IMG/VR virus record: IMGVR_UViG_3300042453_004679
Coordinates: 1-39,453 of that record
DNA length: 39,453 nt
Source of the DNA: a virus
Direction: 5' to 3' (one strand)
This document shows, one piece after another, positions 25,110-33,590 of the stretch; positions within the stretch are counted from its first letter, which is position 1, and each line of letters opens with the position of its first letter. Under the pieces are notes generated by a model that did not search any database, was not told where the DNA came from, and saw only the letters and a program-made list of their open reading frames with translations. The position numbers and the translations under genes were made by a program.

Positions 25110-25824
25110 AGATATTCCAAAATTTGTTATTAATTTAGATCGTAGACAAGATAGATTACATTCTTTTGATAAAGAAATGAGATATATTGGTTGGAAATAT
25201 CATAGGTTCTCTGGTATTGATACCAATAGCTATATTGGATGTGCGCAATCCCATCAAAAATTATCCTCAATAATTCTTGAAGAAAATTATGATTATGCAA
25301 TGGTAATGGAAGACGACATTAGTTTCATGCCATATGCTAAAGAATTACTAGATAATATTGATAATGAATTATTTAATACTAATTTAGATTGGGATATTTT
25401 TCACCTTGCGCCTTCTATACATAGGCCATTAAATCAATATAATAAATATCTTCTTGATTTAACTAATGTTCCTGAAAAAGATCCTACAAAACATAGAGGA
25501 ATATTTGGTACTAGTGGATTTATTTTAACAAAAAAAGCATGTGAATATATAATTGAATGGGATACTAATAAATTTGTACATAATTCTCATCAACAAATGG
25601 CTATTGATGAATATTTTGATAAAATAATATATCCCAATACTAAAAGCTTTTGTGGAATATTACCTATAGTAGTACAAAGACCAGATTTTTCAGATATCAA
25701 TAAAACATATGACACTAATCATTATCTTATGACATATAACTGGAATGTATACTGTCCTATAAAACTAGAATCACGAATGCTTGATTACGATCTATGTCAA
25801 TCTCTTAAAAACTATGAAAACTAA
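25096..25824 (+). CDS. GT25-family LPS glycosyltransferase
   Basis: The 242-residue product opens IPKFVINLDRRQDRL, the universal start of family GT25 (LPS beta-galactosyltransferase-like). GCAQSHQKLSSIILEENYDY leads to AMVMEDDISF with the EDD metal site, and later GTSGFILTKKACEYII. The chosen ATG at 25096-25098 gives this start; an upstream TTG only adds seven residues. The end of the preceding gene and the end of this one share the string TATGAAAACTA around the next ATG. Confidence 0.85.
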   Translation: MKTIKDIPKFVINLDRRQDRLHSFDKEMRYIGWKYHRFSGIDTNSYIGCAQSHQKLSSIILEENYDYAMVMEDDISFMPYAKELLDNIDNELFNTNLDWDIFHLAPSIHRPLNQYNKYLLDLTNVPEKDPTKHRGIFGTSGFILTKKACEYIIEWDTNKFVHNSHQQMAIDEYFDKIIYPNTKSFCGILPIVVQRPDFSDINKTYDTNHYLMTYNWNVYCPIKLESRMLDYDLCQSLKNYEN

Positions 25825-26698
25825 GATAGTATCTGCAATATATTTTGATCTTTATGGAACATCTCTTGGTGGTCGTCCAGGACGTAATGATCATTATTTA
25901 TATAGCTTAAATAGCATCATGAATATTAGTAATGCAGAATTTATAGTATATACTAATGATAAAAATAAAATTGATACTTTTTATCAAGAGTTTTATCCAG
26001 ATAAAGTTGATAGATTATCTACTATAGAATACGATTTATATAATACGGAATATTCTAGTAAAATAAATAAAATTAAAGATATAGAATCAACTAAACAGTC
26101 AGTAAGATGCATTGAATTACAATATTCAAAATTATCTTGGATTAAATTAAATGCTCATGATTGCGATTATATATACTGGATTGATGCTGGGTTATGCTAT
26201 AGCGGATTAATTCCAGATAAATATTTAAATATTCATACTGGTAAATATTTTGATAGTTATTATGGATCTAATATATTTACAAATGAACTATTAAATAATT
26301 TAAATAACTATACAAATAATCAAGTTTTTGTATGCGCAAAAGAAAATAGAGATTTTTATTGGGATTCCTCTATTCCTTGCAAATATTTTATTGATGATTG
26401 TCAATCATGCTATCATATTATTGGTGGTTTATTTGGAGGATATCTATCATCTATAAATTATATATGTGATAAATTTAGTATTTTAACTAATACTTTATTA
26501 GATAATGAGCCTGTTTTATATAGCGAAGAACAAATACTGAGTTGTTTATTTTTTAGTTATCCAAATTATTTTAAAAATAAAATGTTTCATATATGGTGGC
26601 ATGAAAATAATATATCAGGAGCGATGCCAAAAGAGGATGGGTTAGAATTACTTAAAAGAATTAGAAGTTTCTATAAAATTATAGAAGAATTCATATAG
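25814..26698 (+). CDS. HtrL/YibB-like glycosyltransferase
   Basis: The 294-residue product starts at ATG 25814-25816 and resembles the HtrL/YibB family: KIVSAIYFDLYGTSLGGRPG, YIYWIDAGLCYSGLIP, YHIIGGLFGGYLSS and YSEEQILSCLFF. It is related in order to the first domain of the 19923 gene, which may reflect duplication. The gene closes the plus-strand arm and meets the subtilase gene tail to tail with an 8-base overlap and no terminator between them. Confidence 0.75.
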   Translation: MKTKIVSAIYFDLYGTSLGGRPGRNDHYLYSLNSIMNISNAEFIVYTNDKNKIDTFYQEFYPDKVDRLSTIEYDLYNTEYSSKINKIKDIESTKQSVRCIELQYSKLSWIKLNAHDCDYIYWIDAGLCYSGLIPDKYLNIHTGKYFDSYYGSNIFTNELLNNLNNYTNNQVFVCAKENRDFYWDSSIPCKYFIDDCQSCYHIIGGLFGGYLSSINYICDKFSILTNTLLDNEPVLYSEEQILSCLFFSYPNYFKNKMFHIWWHENNISGAMPKEDGLELLKRIRSFYKIIEEFI

Positions 26699-27623
26699 TA
26701 GGATACATAATCCCGTAACCTTGATATTGTTTAATATCACTATAATTTGGATCATTCAATGGCTTGCATGATCTCTTAAAAACTTCAATATAGTCGTTAT
26801 AACTAGATAATCTATATTTTTTACTTCTATTATTATAACTTAATAAGAGAGATGCTAGTCCTACAGCAAATGGATTACTCATGCTGGTTCCGCTCATTTT
26901 CGCATATTGTTTATTTGGCGCACACCCCATAATATTATGACCAGGAGCTAGAAAATCTAAACTATCTCCACTACACGAAAATGGCGTTCTGCGTAAATTT
27001 TCATCTATTGCTCCTATAGCCATAGTATTTTCACATTTAGCAGGATACATTATATCTGAATTTGGTCCACTATTACCAGCGGCACAAAATATTATCTTTC
27101 CTTTATTAACAGCATAATTAATAGCTTTTTCTATATCTGAATTTGGTCCACTTGAACCTAGACTCATTGTCATAAAATTAACAATAGATTGATCAGCACT
27201 CCAATATATGCCATCTACAATTGAATTAATAGATCCACTACCTCTATCATTAAGAACCTTTACTGGTATAATTTTTGTTTGAGGAGCAACACCAACCATG
27301 CCATATCCATTATTACAAGCTGCTATTGTAGATGACACATGGGTACCATGACCATTTTTATCTATTGGTTTTTCAGATATATTAACAAAATTTTTTCCAT
27401 CTAATAAATTACTTTGTATGTCTGGATGATCTAAATCGCATCCTGTATCTAATACAGCACATACAACACCATCTCCCTGACTATGTGTCCAAAAACTAGG
27501 AATATCGAATTTATTAAGTTCCCATCCTAATTCTTGAGGATCACTTGGAGACAAGCCATACAGCGGCTCTGTTACATATGGAAGTAATCCTATTTTTGTT
27601 TTATTAAACCATTTTTTAAACAT
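26691..27623 (-). CDS. Subtilisin-like serine protease (S8)
   Basis: The 310-residue product has the complete subtilase triad: Asp59 in VCAVLDTGCDLDHPDI, His92 in NGHGTHVSSTI and Ser247 in KMSGTSMSNPFAVG, with the oxyanion Asn184 in AAGNSG. There is no signal peptide and only a short N-terminal extension (about 40 residues), so no obvious inhibitory prodomain is present. It may act inside the cell or in the particle. It follows the trypsin-like protease by one base. Phage-encoded subtilases are rare. Confidence 0.9.
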   Translation of the reverse strand: MFKKWFNKTKIGLLPYVTEPLYGLSPSDPQELGWELNKFDIPSFWTHSQGDGVVCAVLDTGCDLDHPDIQSNLLDGKNFVNISEKPIDKNGHGTHVSSTIAACNNGYGMVGVAPQTKIIPVKVLNDRGSGSINSIVDGIYWSADQSIVNFMTMSLGSSGPNSDIEKAINYAVNKGKIIFCAAGNSGPNSDIMYPAKCENTMAIGAIDENLRRTPFSCSGDSLDFLAPGHNIMGCAPNKQYAKMSGTSMSNPFAVGLASLLLSYNNRSKKYRLSSYNDYIEVFKRSCKPLNDPNYSDIKQYQGYGIMYPTI

Positions 27624-27624
27624 A

Positions 27625-28386
27625 TTATTTTTCTTTCAATAATTCTTGTGTTGTATTTTCTATCCAATCTTTATATACACTAACTCTTGTATGAGCACTG
27701 ACTGCCCCATACTTTGATTTACCTTTATTAATTTTGTCTTCTATAACACCAGAATGGATACCAGCAAGATCATTTTCTATAAATAGTCCACCCCCGCTAT
27801 CTCCGGGAGCAATGATAAACTCCAATTCTGTTTTACCTGTTTTTACTGATGGAGAACAGAATAATAAATATTCATTAACAGCGTCAATAAAATTAGATCC
27901 TGCTCTTTTTTTACTTTCTTTGCTTGGCAATATACCTGTGATAAATGTTCCAGTAGAACCATATCCAGCCAAAGAACAAATAGAGCCATTTTCTTGATTA
28001 TTTTTATATATATCTGGATACCAATCTAATCCTATATCTCCCGAGACCAAACATACTGCTATATCGTGTCTTCCAAATTTTTCGTAGTCATAATTTTTAT
28101 GAATTACTATTTTTTTAACTGGTAATAATTTTGTACTAAAAATTACAACAGCGGTTTTATTATTATGAAATATATGAGCAGCTGTTATAATAATATTATT
28201 TTTGTATGCTACTACAGATCCAGAATATGAAGTATCGTCCTGTTTTCTTCCTATTATTTGACCAATATATGGAAATTTTAAACCATAATTTATGTATTTT
28301 TCATCTGGAGTATTAGGATCTATTGTTCCAGAAAAAGATAAAGTTCCATATATTATTACTAATAGTACCAAAAATATTTTTATCAT
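27625..28386 (-). CDS. Exported trypsin-like serine protease
   Basis: The 253-residue product starts with a signal peptide (MIKIFLVLLVIIYGTLSFSG, cleavage near 18-20) and then follows the chymotrypsin fold: His71 in ITAAHIFH, Asp108 in GRHDIAVCL and Ser197 in APGDSGGGLF. The catalytic triad is complete. It should act in the periplasm or outside the cell, perhaps on the cell envelope or on host surface proteins. The first 74 bases overlap the C-terminal codons of the HNH gene in another frame. Confidence 0.9.
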   Translation of the reverse strand: MIKIFLVLLVIIYGTLSFSGTIDPNTPDEKYINYGLKFPYIGQIIGRKQDDTSYSGSVVAYKNNIIITAAHIFHNNKTAVVIFSTKLLPVKKIVIHKNYDYEKFGRHDIAVCLVSGDIGLDWYPDIYKNNQENGSICSLAGYGSTGTFITGILPSKESKKRAGSNFIDAVNEYLLFCSPSVKTGKTELEFIIAPGDSGGGLFIENDLAGIHSGVIEDKINKGKSKYGAVSAHTRVSVYKDWIENTTQELLKEK

Positions 28387-28690
28387 AAAACTGAGCCTTT
28401 ATTTTGTAGGGCTTGTTGATTACTTTATTATAATACACCCTACAATCTTTTATCACATCCTCATTCCAACTGTTCCAATCCATGAGATGCCCAAAAACAA
28501 AATGGCACGTTTTACATAAAGTGATTAAATTTTTTGGATCTAATTCTTTTGATTGATCCACATTTACAGGGACTATATGATGAACTTGAAGATTCTTAAT
28601 AGATGCGCATGATTGACAAAATGATTCTTTTTTTAGATGATCAAGTCTAGTTTTTTTCCACTTATATGACCTGGATAGTATAGAAAACAT
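28313..28690 (-). CDS. HNH endonuclease
   Basis: The 125-residue product is a small zinc-bound HNH nuclease: CxxC (Cys25, Cys28), the HH pair (His37-His38) in VHHIVPV, Asn54 in DPKNLITLC and the second CxxCH (Cys59, Cys62, His63). The start is ATG 28688-28690, overlapping the preceding stop (TGATG). Its C-terminal 25 residues are encoded in the same bases as the start of the protease gene. Free-standing HNH nucleases in phages are often homing or packaging enzymes. Confidence 0.8.
   Translation of the reverse strand: MFSILSRSYKWKKTRLDHLKKESFCQSCASIKNLQVHHIVPVNVDQSKELDPKNLITLCKTCHFVFGHLMDWNSWNEDVIKDCRVYYNKVINKPYKIKAQFYDKNIFGTISNNIWNFIFFWNNRS
28431..28440 (-). promoter_or_regulatory. Candidate promoter element inside the HNH gene (GGGTGTATTA)
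   Basis: On the minus strand AGGGTGTATTATAAT lies 45-55 bases before the trypsin-like protease ATG. It is also HNH coding sequence (RVYYN), so it may be coincidental. If functional it would let the two proteases be expressed without the genes upstream. Confidence 0.35.
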
Positions 28691-29250
28691 CAAATTTTAT
28701 ACTCATGATTAGGATCATATGTTAAAAATGATGCTATTGTATATCTAACTCCTTTTGTTATTTTTGTTACGCCATGTAAACAATCTAATCCGCCTGTGTG
28801 TATAGCATTATAACCTACTTTTGGCAGTACTTGCAGATTATCTTTATTAGGATAATATAAAATTCCACCTTCAAAATCTTCATTCAAAAAAGTAACAGTT
28901 CCAAAATCTCTCCAAGGAAATGGATGTTGACTACCATTTGGCTCAACAGCATCAGCATGAGGATGCAACTCGTATCCTTCTGTCCATCTTACTATGTGTA
29001 GACTATCTATATATAAAGGTTTTTCTATATTAGATTGTTTAATAAACTCAGATATCATATAATCTTTACCACTCTTAATTATATTTATAATTTCTTCATC
29101 TTTAATTTGGTTAATATATATTTGTCTACCTTGCCAATAATTAGATCCTAATTCACCAAAATCGGATTGATGACTATTGATATAATCTATAATCTTAGTT
29201 GTATTTGGTTTAATGATTTTATTTTCAAAGATAATTGGTTTGTCATTCAC
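28690..29250 (-). CDS. 2OG-Fe(II) oxygenase, prolyl-4-hydroxylase type
   Basis: The product (186 residues from a GTG start) carries HPHADA as the His-x-Asp iron ligand and a distal pair in LDCLHGVTKITKGVRYTIAS, with the second His and the Arg that grips 2-oxoglutarate. I chose GTG 29248-29250 because AAGAGG lies 6 bases upstream and the codon overlaps the previous stop; an ATG at 29263-29265 has no such site. It should hydroxylate a protein or small molecule. It is linked to glycan genes, so the substrate may be a glycan-bearing protein. Confidence 0.75.
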   Translation of the reverse strand: MNDKPIIFENKIIKPNTTKIIDYINSHQSDFGELGSNYWQGRQIYINQIKDEEIINIIKSGKDYMISEFIKQSNIEKPLYIDSLHIVRWTEGYELHPHADAVEPNGSQHPFPWRDFGTVTFLNEDFEGGILYYPNKDNLQVLPKVGYNAIHTGGLDCLHGVTKITKGVRYTIASFLTYDPNHEYKI

Positions 29251-29704
29251 GTAACACCTCTTCATAAAAAAATATATTATCAGTACATATTCCACGACTA
29301 CGTTTCAGTATATCTATATGATAATCAAATAGTTCTGGTAAAACACAAATTGTATTATTATCCAATTCGCTACCTGGATATGCCCAAATGATTTGTTTAG
29401 ACGTTAATGTATATTTATCATTTTCGTGGAAAAAATAATTTAATATACCATATAGATTATTGCATCGACTAAACGCTTGTAAATTTTTGCAATGAATCCA
29501 TAGCTTATTGGAATATTTTATTAGCCAATCGGTTTTAATTATGTATTGCGGAGCATCATGTCCAAGATACCAATTGTTATCAATATATCTAATATCTATT
29601 TCAACGTCATAACCAAGAGATATGACATTTTTAATAGTGTCTGGATGATTTTCTTTGTCTTCTATCTTTTCTTTTACATTACCTCTATGAGAAATTAGTA
29701 TCAT
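29243..29704 (-). CDS. Glycerophosphodiester phosphodiesterase-like protein
   Basis: The 153-residue product has the start of the GDPD fold: HRG (His6-Arg7), DVEIDIR with Glu35 and Asp37, and LGHD with His49, which together form the metal site and acid-base pair. It is shorter than typical GDPD enzymes (about 240 residues), so the C-terminal part of the barrel is reduced. Such short forms occur in polysaccharide clusters beside sugar nucleotidyltransferases, as here. It overlaps the following gene. Confidence 0.75.
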   Translation of the reverse strand: MILISHRGNVKEKIEDKENHPDTIKNVISLGYDVEIDIRYIDNNWYLGHDAPQYIIKTDWLIKYSNKLWIHCKNLQAFSRCNNLYGILNYFFHENDKYTLTSKQIIWAYPGSELDNNTICVLPELFDYHIDILKRSRGICTDNIFFYEEVLRE

Positions 29705-31061
29705 GATTTTGTAAAAAATATTGTAGATCTTCTGGAGTTCCTAATCCCCACATGCCTTCGATATTAAATATTGCTATTTTTTTCCCATCCTCTATAGCCT
29801 CATTAAATACTGGGCAAACATAAAATTCATTATTATGTCTTTTATTTTTTCGTATCATTTGCTCTGCATATTTTACATAATCAGAACCCTTTTTCCAATA
29901 GTATATCCCAACTGTTGCTATGTCAGATATTGGATTTTTTTCTGCAACTTCCGTTACAAATCCTTTATCGTCCACTTTAACAAAAGACCATTTTGGATGA
30001 GTAGATTTAAAGGTTAATATGCCAGCATCTACATCTTGTTCTTGCATTTTGTACATAAACTCACTGCTGTTCCAATCAACATATTGATCAGAGTTGGCAA
30101 TAATCAAAGGATTATCATTATTTATTAATTCTTTAGCCAACAGAGTTGTACAAGCAGCGCCATCTGTTACTGAATCTACAGTGATAATATTAGTATTATT
30201 AGCTTTAACAATTAAAGGCAATAGACTATTTAAATTATATTTCTCAGAATGTAATTTTTGTACTATAAAAGTATGGGGACTATCAAATGACAGATTTTCA
30301 ACTATCATTTGTATCATCGGCTTTCCACGAACATCAATAAGAGGTTTAGGAAATGTATATCCGGCTTTTTCAAAACGACTACCAGCCCCGGCCATGGGTA
30401 TCAAAACATTTAATTTAGAATCTTGCCACATGATCTGATCGTTACTTCTTGTGTTGTACGAATCTATAATCTGAAATAGATTACTATTACTGAGGTCATT
30501 TGAATTTTTTACTCTATATATATTAGATCCGGATCTTTTAGCTGCAAGTAGACCGTGGGGAGAATCTTCAATTATTAATGTCTCTTTAGGCAAAACGCCA
30601 AAAGAGATCATTGCTTTCCAATACATTTCAGGATATGGTTTTGATTTCTCCACATCTTCATTACTAATAATTAAATCAATATATTTTATGATTTGTAGTT
30701 TACATACAGCTCCATATATTGTTTTTCTAATAGAATTAGAACAAATAGCAATCTTATAATTAGCTTTTGATAATTGTGTAATCTGATCTAATAGTTTAGT
30801 ATTAGGTACTAAGTTAGATAATTTTTCATGAGTTATGTTTTGTTTTTTAGTCCAAATTTCATTATGTAAATGTTCTGGCAAATCTTTCTCTTTACTTAAA
30901 AGATTTAATTTTTCTTTTGTTTTTAGCCCATCATATTTACTAATATGCTCGTCCCACGTTATTTTATAGCTATCAGCTAAAACTTCATTCAAAGCATCAT
31001 AATGTATCTGTTTTGCGTCCAACAGAACACCATCTAAATCAAATATAATAAGTTTAATCAT
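29685..31061 (-). CDS. HAD phosphatase-sugar nucleotidyltransferase fusion
   Basis: The 458-residue product joins two enzymes. Residues 1-200 are a HAD hydrolase of the beta-phosphoglucomutase type: Asp8 and Asp10 in IIFDLDGVLLD, the ICSNS loop, Lys141 and the IEDSPHG acidic pair. Residues 215-458 are a nucleotidyltransferase: IPMAGAGSRF, then FPKPLIDVRGKPMI, and later ANSDQYVDW with a metal Asp. It could dephosphorylate or isomerise a sugar phosphate and activate it to an NDP-sugar in one polypeptide, feeding the glycan island. The start overlaps the previous stop as ATGA. Confidence 0.85.
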   Translation of the reverse strand: MIKLIIFDLDGVLLDAKQIHYDALNEVLADSYKITWDEHISKYDGLKTKEKLNLLSKEKDLPEHLHNEIWTKKQNITHEKLSNLVPNTKLLDQITQLSKANYKIAICSNSIRKTIYGAVCKLQIIKYIDLIISNEDVEKSKPYPEMYWKAMISFGVLPKETLIIEDSPHGLLAAKRSGSNIYRVKNSNDLSNSNLFQIIDSYNTRSNDQIMWQDSKLNVLIPMAGAGSRFEKAGYTFPKPLIDVRGKPMIQMIVENLSFDSPHTFIVQKLHSEKYNLNSLLPLIVKANNTNIITVDSVTDGAACTTLLAKELINNDNPLIIANSDQYVDWNSSEFMYKMQEQDVDAGILTFKSTHPKWSFVKVDDKGFVTEVAEKNPISDIATVGIYYWKKGSDYVKYAEQMIRKNKRHNNEFYVCPVFNEAIEDGKKIAIFNIEGMWGLGTPEDLQYFLQNHDTNFS

Positions 31062-31804
31062 TTTGATATAATTTTCATACGAATACTATTATTAATAGTT
31101 GGGATATAGTTACTATTCCATAAATACTCAGATATTAGCCCTTCTGGATGCTGAGGAAATATATTTTGATTTAATAAATACGATTCATATATATTACTAT
31201 AATAATCCATTGCCTCAGAAGTTCCGTGGGCGAATTGATCATTTGGCATATATTTAGGGCCGATAGTATCCAAAATATTTTTCATATTATTATTAAATGG
31301 CTTGTCTATATTTTCATTTGGAGCTAAATACAAAGGATAATCTGTCAAAAGTTTTAAATGCTCAAAGAACAAATCAAATCTGCATCGTATAACTACATCA
31401 TATTTAAAATCGTAATTAATTTCATATTGTTTTTTTAGATTATTACTTTGATAAATACTATAATACATCATAATAGCATTAAAAAATTTAACATTATTAT
31501 TAGATGACAATTTATTGATAAAAAAATCTTTATCTGGATATTCTACTAAAATTTTTTTTGGACTATATAATGAAAATAATTTTGAATTTATAAGATAATT
31601 ATCATTTAAATACTTATCATAATTAGAGATATTATATTCTTTACAATAATGTAAATTGTCTGGAGTTTTTGGATATAGCCCATTATATAGCCATGTATGT
31701 ATAAAAATATCGCAATTATATGGTTTAATTATATTAATATACTGGCTATCGAAACATTTTTCGTATGCTCTAGTCTGACCAGATAGACATAAAGCTATTC
31801 TCAT
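31058..31804 (-). CDS. Glycosyltransferase-like protein
   Basis: The 248-residue product begins RIALCLSGQTRAYEKCFDSQ, then CDIFIHTW, and later DVVIRCRFDLFFEHLKLL, a pattern I recall from a glycosyltransferase-like family in capsule clusters of bacteria and large viruses. The RxRFD motif is the probable metal or donor site. It is coupled by ATGA to the 31801-32553 gene and to the fusion gene after it. Substrate is unknown. Confidence 0.6.
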   Translation of the reverse strand: MRIALCLSGQTRAYEKCFDSQYINIIKPYNCDIFIHTWLYNGLYPKTPDNLHYCKEYNISNYDKYLNDNYLINSKLFSLYSPKKILVEYPDKDFFINKLSSNNNVKFFNAIMMYYSIYQSNNLKKQYEINYDFKYDVVIRCRFDLFFEHLKLLTDYPLYLAPNENIDKPFNNNMKNILDTIGPKYMPNDQFAHGTSEAMDYYSNIYESYLLNQNIFPQHPEGLISEYLWNSNYIPTINNSIRMKIISK

Positions 31805-32553
31805 TTATCTAATCCTGTTTGATGATCAGAAAATTTATTGTCATAAATATCTACTCCCCTCCAATATCTTTTTCCATTTCTATGTTTTTTTTGTTGATCA
31901 ATAGTTGATCTTTCAACACCAAAAGCTTTAGCGCATTCTCTTTCTTTTTGTATGCTTTCATTATCGAATACTTTTGTTGCATCTACAATGCTATATTTAT
32001 CTATAAAATGTCTTGGATATGGTATAATACAACCAATATAATCTTCTTTATTTATTTTTATAGTATGATTAGGTCTTGTAATTCTTAGATTATATGTAAA
32101 ATCTCTTCGCAAATTATCGGTTTCGACAACGCCTGTCATATGATATATACCATCTATAATATAATTTGGTGGATTTATTGTCATCAAATTAATTCCTGGA
32201 GATGTTCTTAATTGATATGGCATTTGTATTGTAAAAGTACCCATTCCGAAATGAGCTTTTATAGATTGTAGATTATGTGTTTTTTTATATTCTTCTTCTG
32301 GAGTTAATATATTGACTTTGACTGACTCAACAGCATTTCCTCCATCCCAAATTACTTCAAAATCATATAAAGATTTTACTACAAATCCATATTGATTACC
32401 AATAACTAATGGTAAACAATGATAAGCATGATCAATAAACCAGCTTCTTTTTGAAGAACCCTTTAGAGACTGAAATACACTATCTATATAGTCTTGAGTT
32501 TGCCATTGTGGCTCGTAAGAAATAGCCACAATATTAGTTTCTGGAATTATCAT
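31801..32553 (-). CDS. DUF6065-like protein
   Basis: The 250-residue product has HAYHCLPLVIGNQYGF, then YDFEVIWDGG, a sequence resembling DUF6065 proteins from glycan and oxygenase neighbourhoods. The conserved MGTFTIQMPYQLRTSPGINL and INPPNYIIDGIYHMTGVVET segments suggest a cupin-like fold. Function is unknown. The start has AAGGAG at good spacing, but this site lies within a short hairpin. Confidence 0.55.
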   Translation of the reverse strand: MIIPETNIVAISYEPQWQTQDYIDSVFQSLKGSSKRSWFIDHAYHCLPLVIGNQYGFVVKSLYDFEVIWDGGNAVESVKVNILTPEEEYKKTHNLQSIKAHFGMGTFTIQMPYQLRTSPGINLMTINPPNYIIDGIYHMTGVVETDNLRRDFTYNLRITRPNHTIKINKEDYIGCIIPYPRHFIDKYSIVDATKVFDNESIQKERECAKAFGVERSTIDQQKKHRNGKRYWRGVDIYDNKFSDHQTGLDK

Positions 32554-32555
32554 CT

Positions 32556-32577
32556 AATACTCCTTATAGAGAGTATT
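32556..32577 (-). promoter_or_regulatory. Hairpin over the ribosome binding site of the DUF6065-like gene
   Basis: On the minus strand AATACTC (32571-32577) and GAGTATT (32556-32562) form a perfect 7-base-pair stem with an 8-base loop. The ribosome binding site AAGGAG is partly in the stem. The hairpin sits directly after the stop of the actin-like gene and 3-4 bases before the next ATG, so it could lower translation or mark an RNA processing site. Confidence 0.5.
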
Positions 32578-33577
32578 ATAGTACTTGAGATGCTATTAAG
32601 CAACCTTTCGCTACAGCATGAAGAGGATCGTTGGCATGAACAACTTCTTTAATTGGTACAGGAAAATTATTATCTATTAATTTTTGATGAAATGTTTCAA
32701 CGTATCCTTTTGCTAATGATGTGCCGCCAGCGATAACAACTTTTAGAGGTTCTTTAAATTTTGGTAAAGATTTATGGTTTACTAATGTTATACTCAAATG
32801 TTTAGTGGTATAATCTATTAATCTTTCATAATACGAACAGACCGCTTGAAGCACAGGACTATCACTAGCCTCACCTATTCTGTAAGAACCATGTTCTTTT
32901 TCTGCTTGGACTACACTATCTGGTTCGCCTATAGCAACAGCCACCATTCGATCAATCCAGTCTCCAGATTTGGTTGTACTAAAAGTTACTGTTGGTTCAC
33001 CATTTAACATAACACAAACATTAGTCATACCAGCCCCACAACTGACTCCAATCCCAGTATAATCATTTTCTTCTAATCCAGCATAGCATAGAGCTTCTGC
33101 TTCATTAATCGCTCTAGCATCATAACCCTGCTCTGCTAATATTGTTTTTACAACATCTTCATGATATCCAACATCAAAATCATCATCTTCTTGATCAACT
33201 GGCTGCGCCGGTTTACAAAATATTAATTTTTCGCCTGACTCTGAAGCCTTCCCGACTACTTCTTTCAGAATAAAAGCTAGTACTTTTTTTGCTTCTTTCT
33301 CTTTTGACGACACAACACCTTTATACATAGGTCTTTTTGCGCTATCGTTTCTTTCTATGGCTTTTTCTATAGCATCTTTTCCTAAGAGAATAAAAGAATT
33401 GTCACTATCTTTAATAAATACTTTACCGTTTAATCCTTTTTCTATCATCTTAGTAGCAACAGGAGTTGTCGGTTTTATAATGTAAAAAGCATCTCTAAAA
33501 TCGGTATACTTAATACCTTCATCGTTCTGCTCTGCTAAAACAATAAAACTTGTACCCACGTCTAAGCCTTTAGCCAT
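32576..33577 (-). CDS. Actin-like ATPase (ParM/MreB superfamily)
   Basis: The 333-residue product has the actin fold signatures in order: phosphate-1 KGLDVGTSFIVLAE, connect-1 INEAEALCYAGLE, phosphate-2 GIGVSCGAGMTNVCVML and the adenosine loop VVIAGGTSLAKGYVE. Such proteins polymerise with ATP and segregate plasmids or position phage genomes. It is preceded 13 bases upstream by a membrane protein gene. GGAG lies 7 bases before the ATG. It is more ParM-like than MreB-like by divergence, but this is only a judgement by eye. Confidence 0.8.
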   Translation of the reverse strand: MAKGLDVGTSFIVLAEQNDEGIKYTDFRDAFYIIKPTTPVATKMIEKGLNGKVFIKDSDNSFILLGKDAIEKAIERNDSAKRPMYKGVVSSKEKEAKKVLAFILKEVVGKASESGEKLIFCKPAQPVDQEDDDFDVGYHEDVVKTILAEQGYDARAINEAEALCYAGLEENDYTGIGVSCGAGMTNVCVMLNGEPTVTFSTTKSGDWIDRMVAVAIGEPDSVVQAEKEHGSYRIGEASDSPVLQAVCSYYERLIDYTTKHLSITLVNHKSLPKFKEPLKVVIAGGTSLAKGYVETFHQKLIDNNFPVPIKEVVHANDPLHAVAKGCLIASQVL

Positions 33578-33590
33578 GTTTCTTCTCCAG

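Noticed and set aside
24324-26698. Terminator between the plus-strand arm and the subtilase gene
   Set aside because: The genes overlap tail to tail by 8 bases and no stem with a T-run is visible there.
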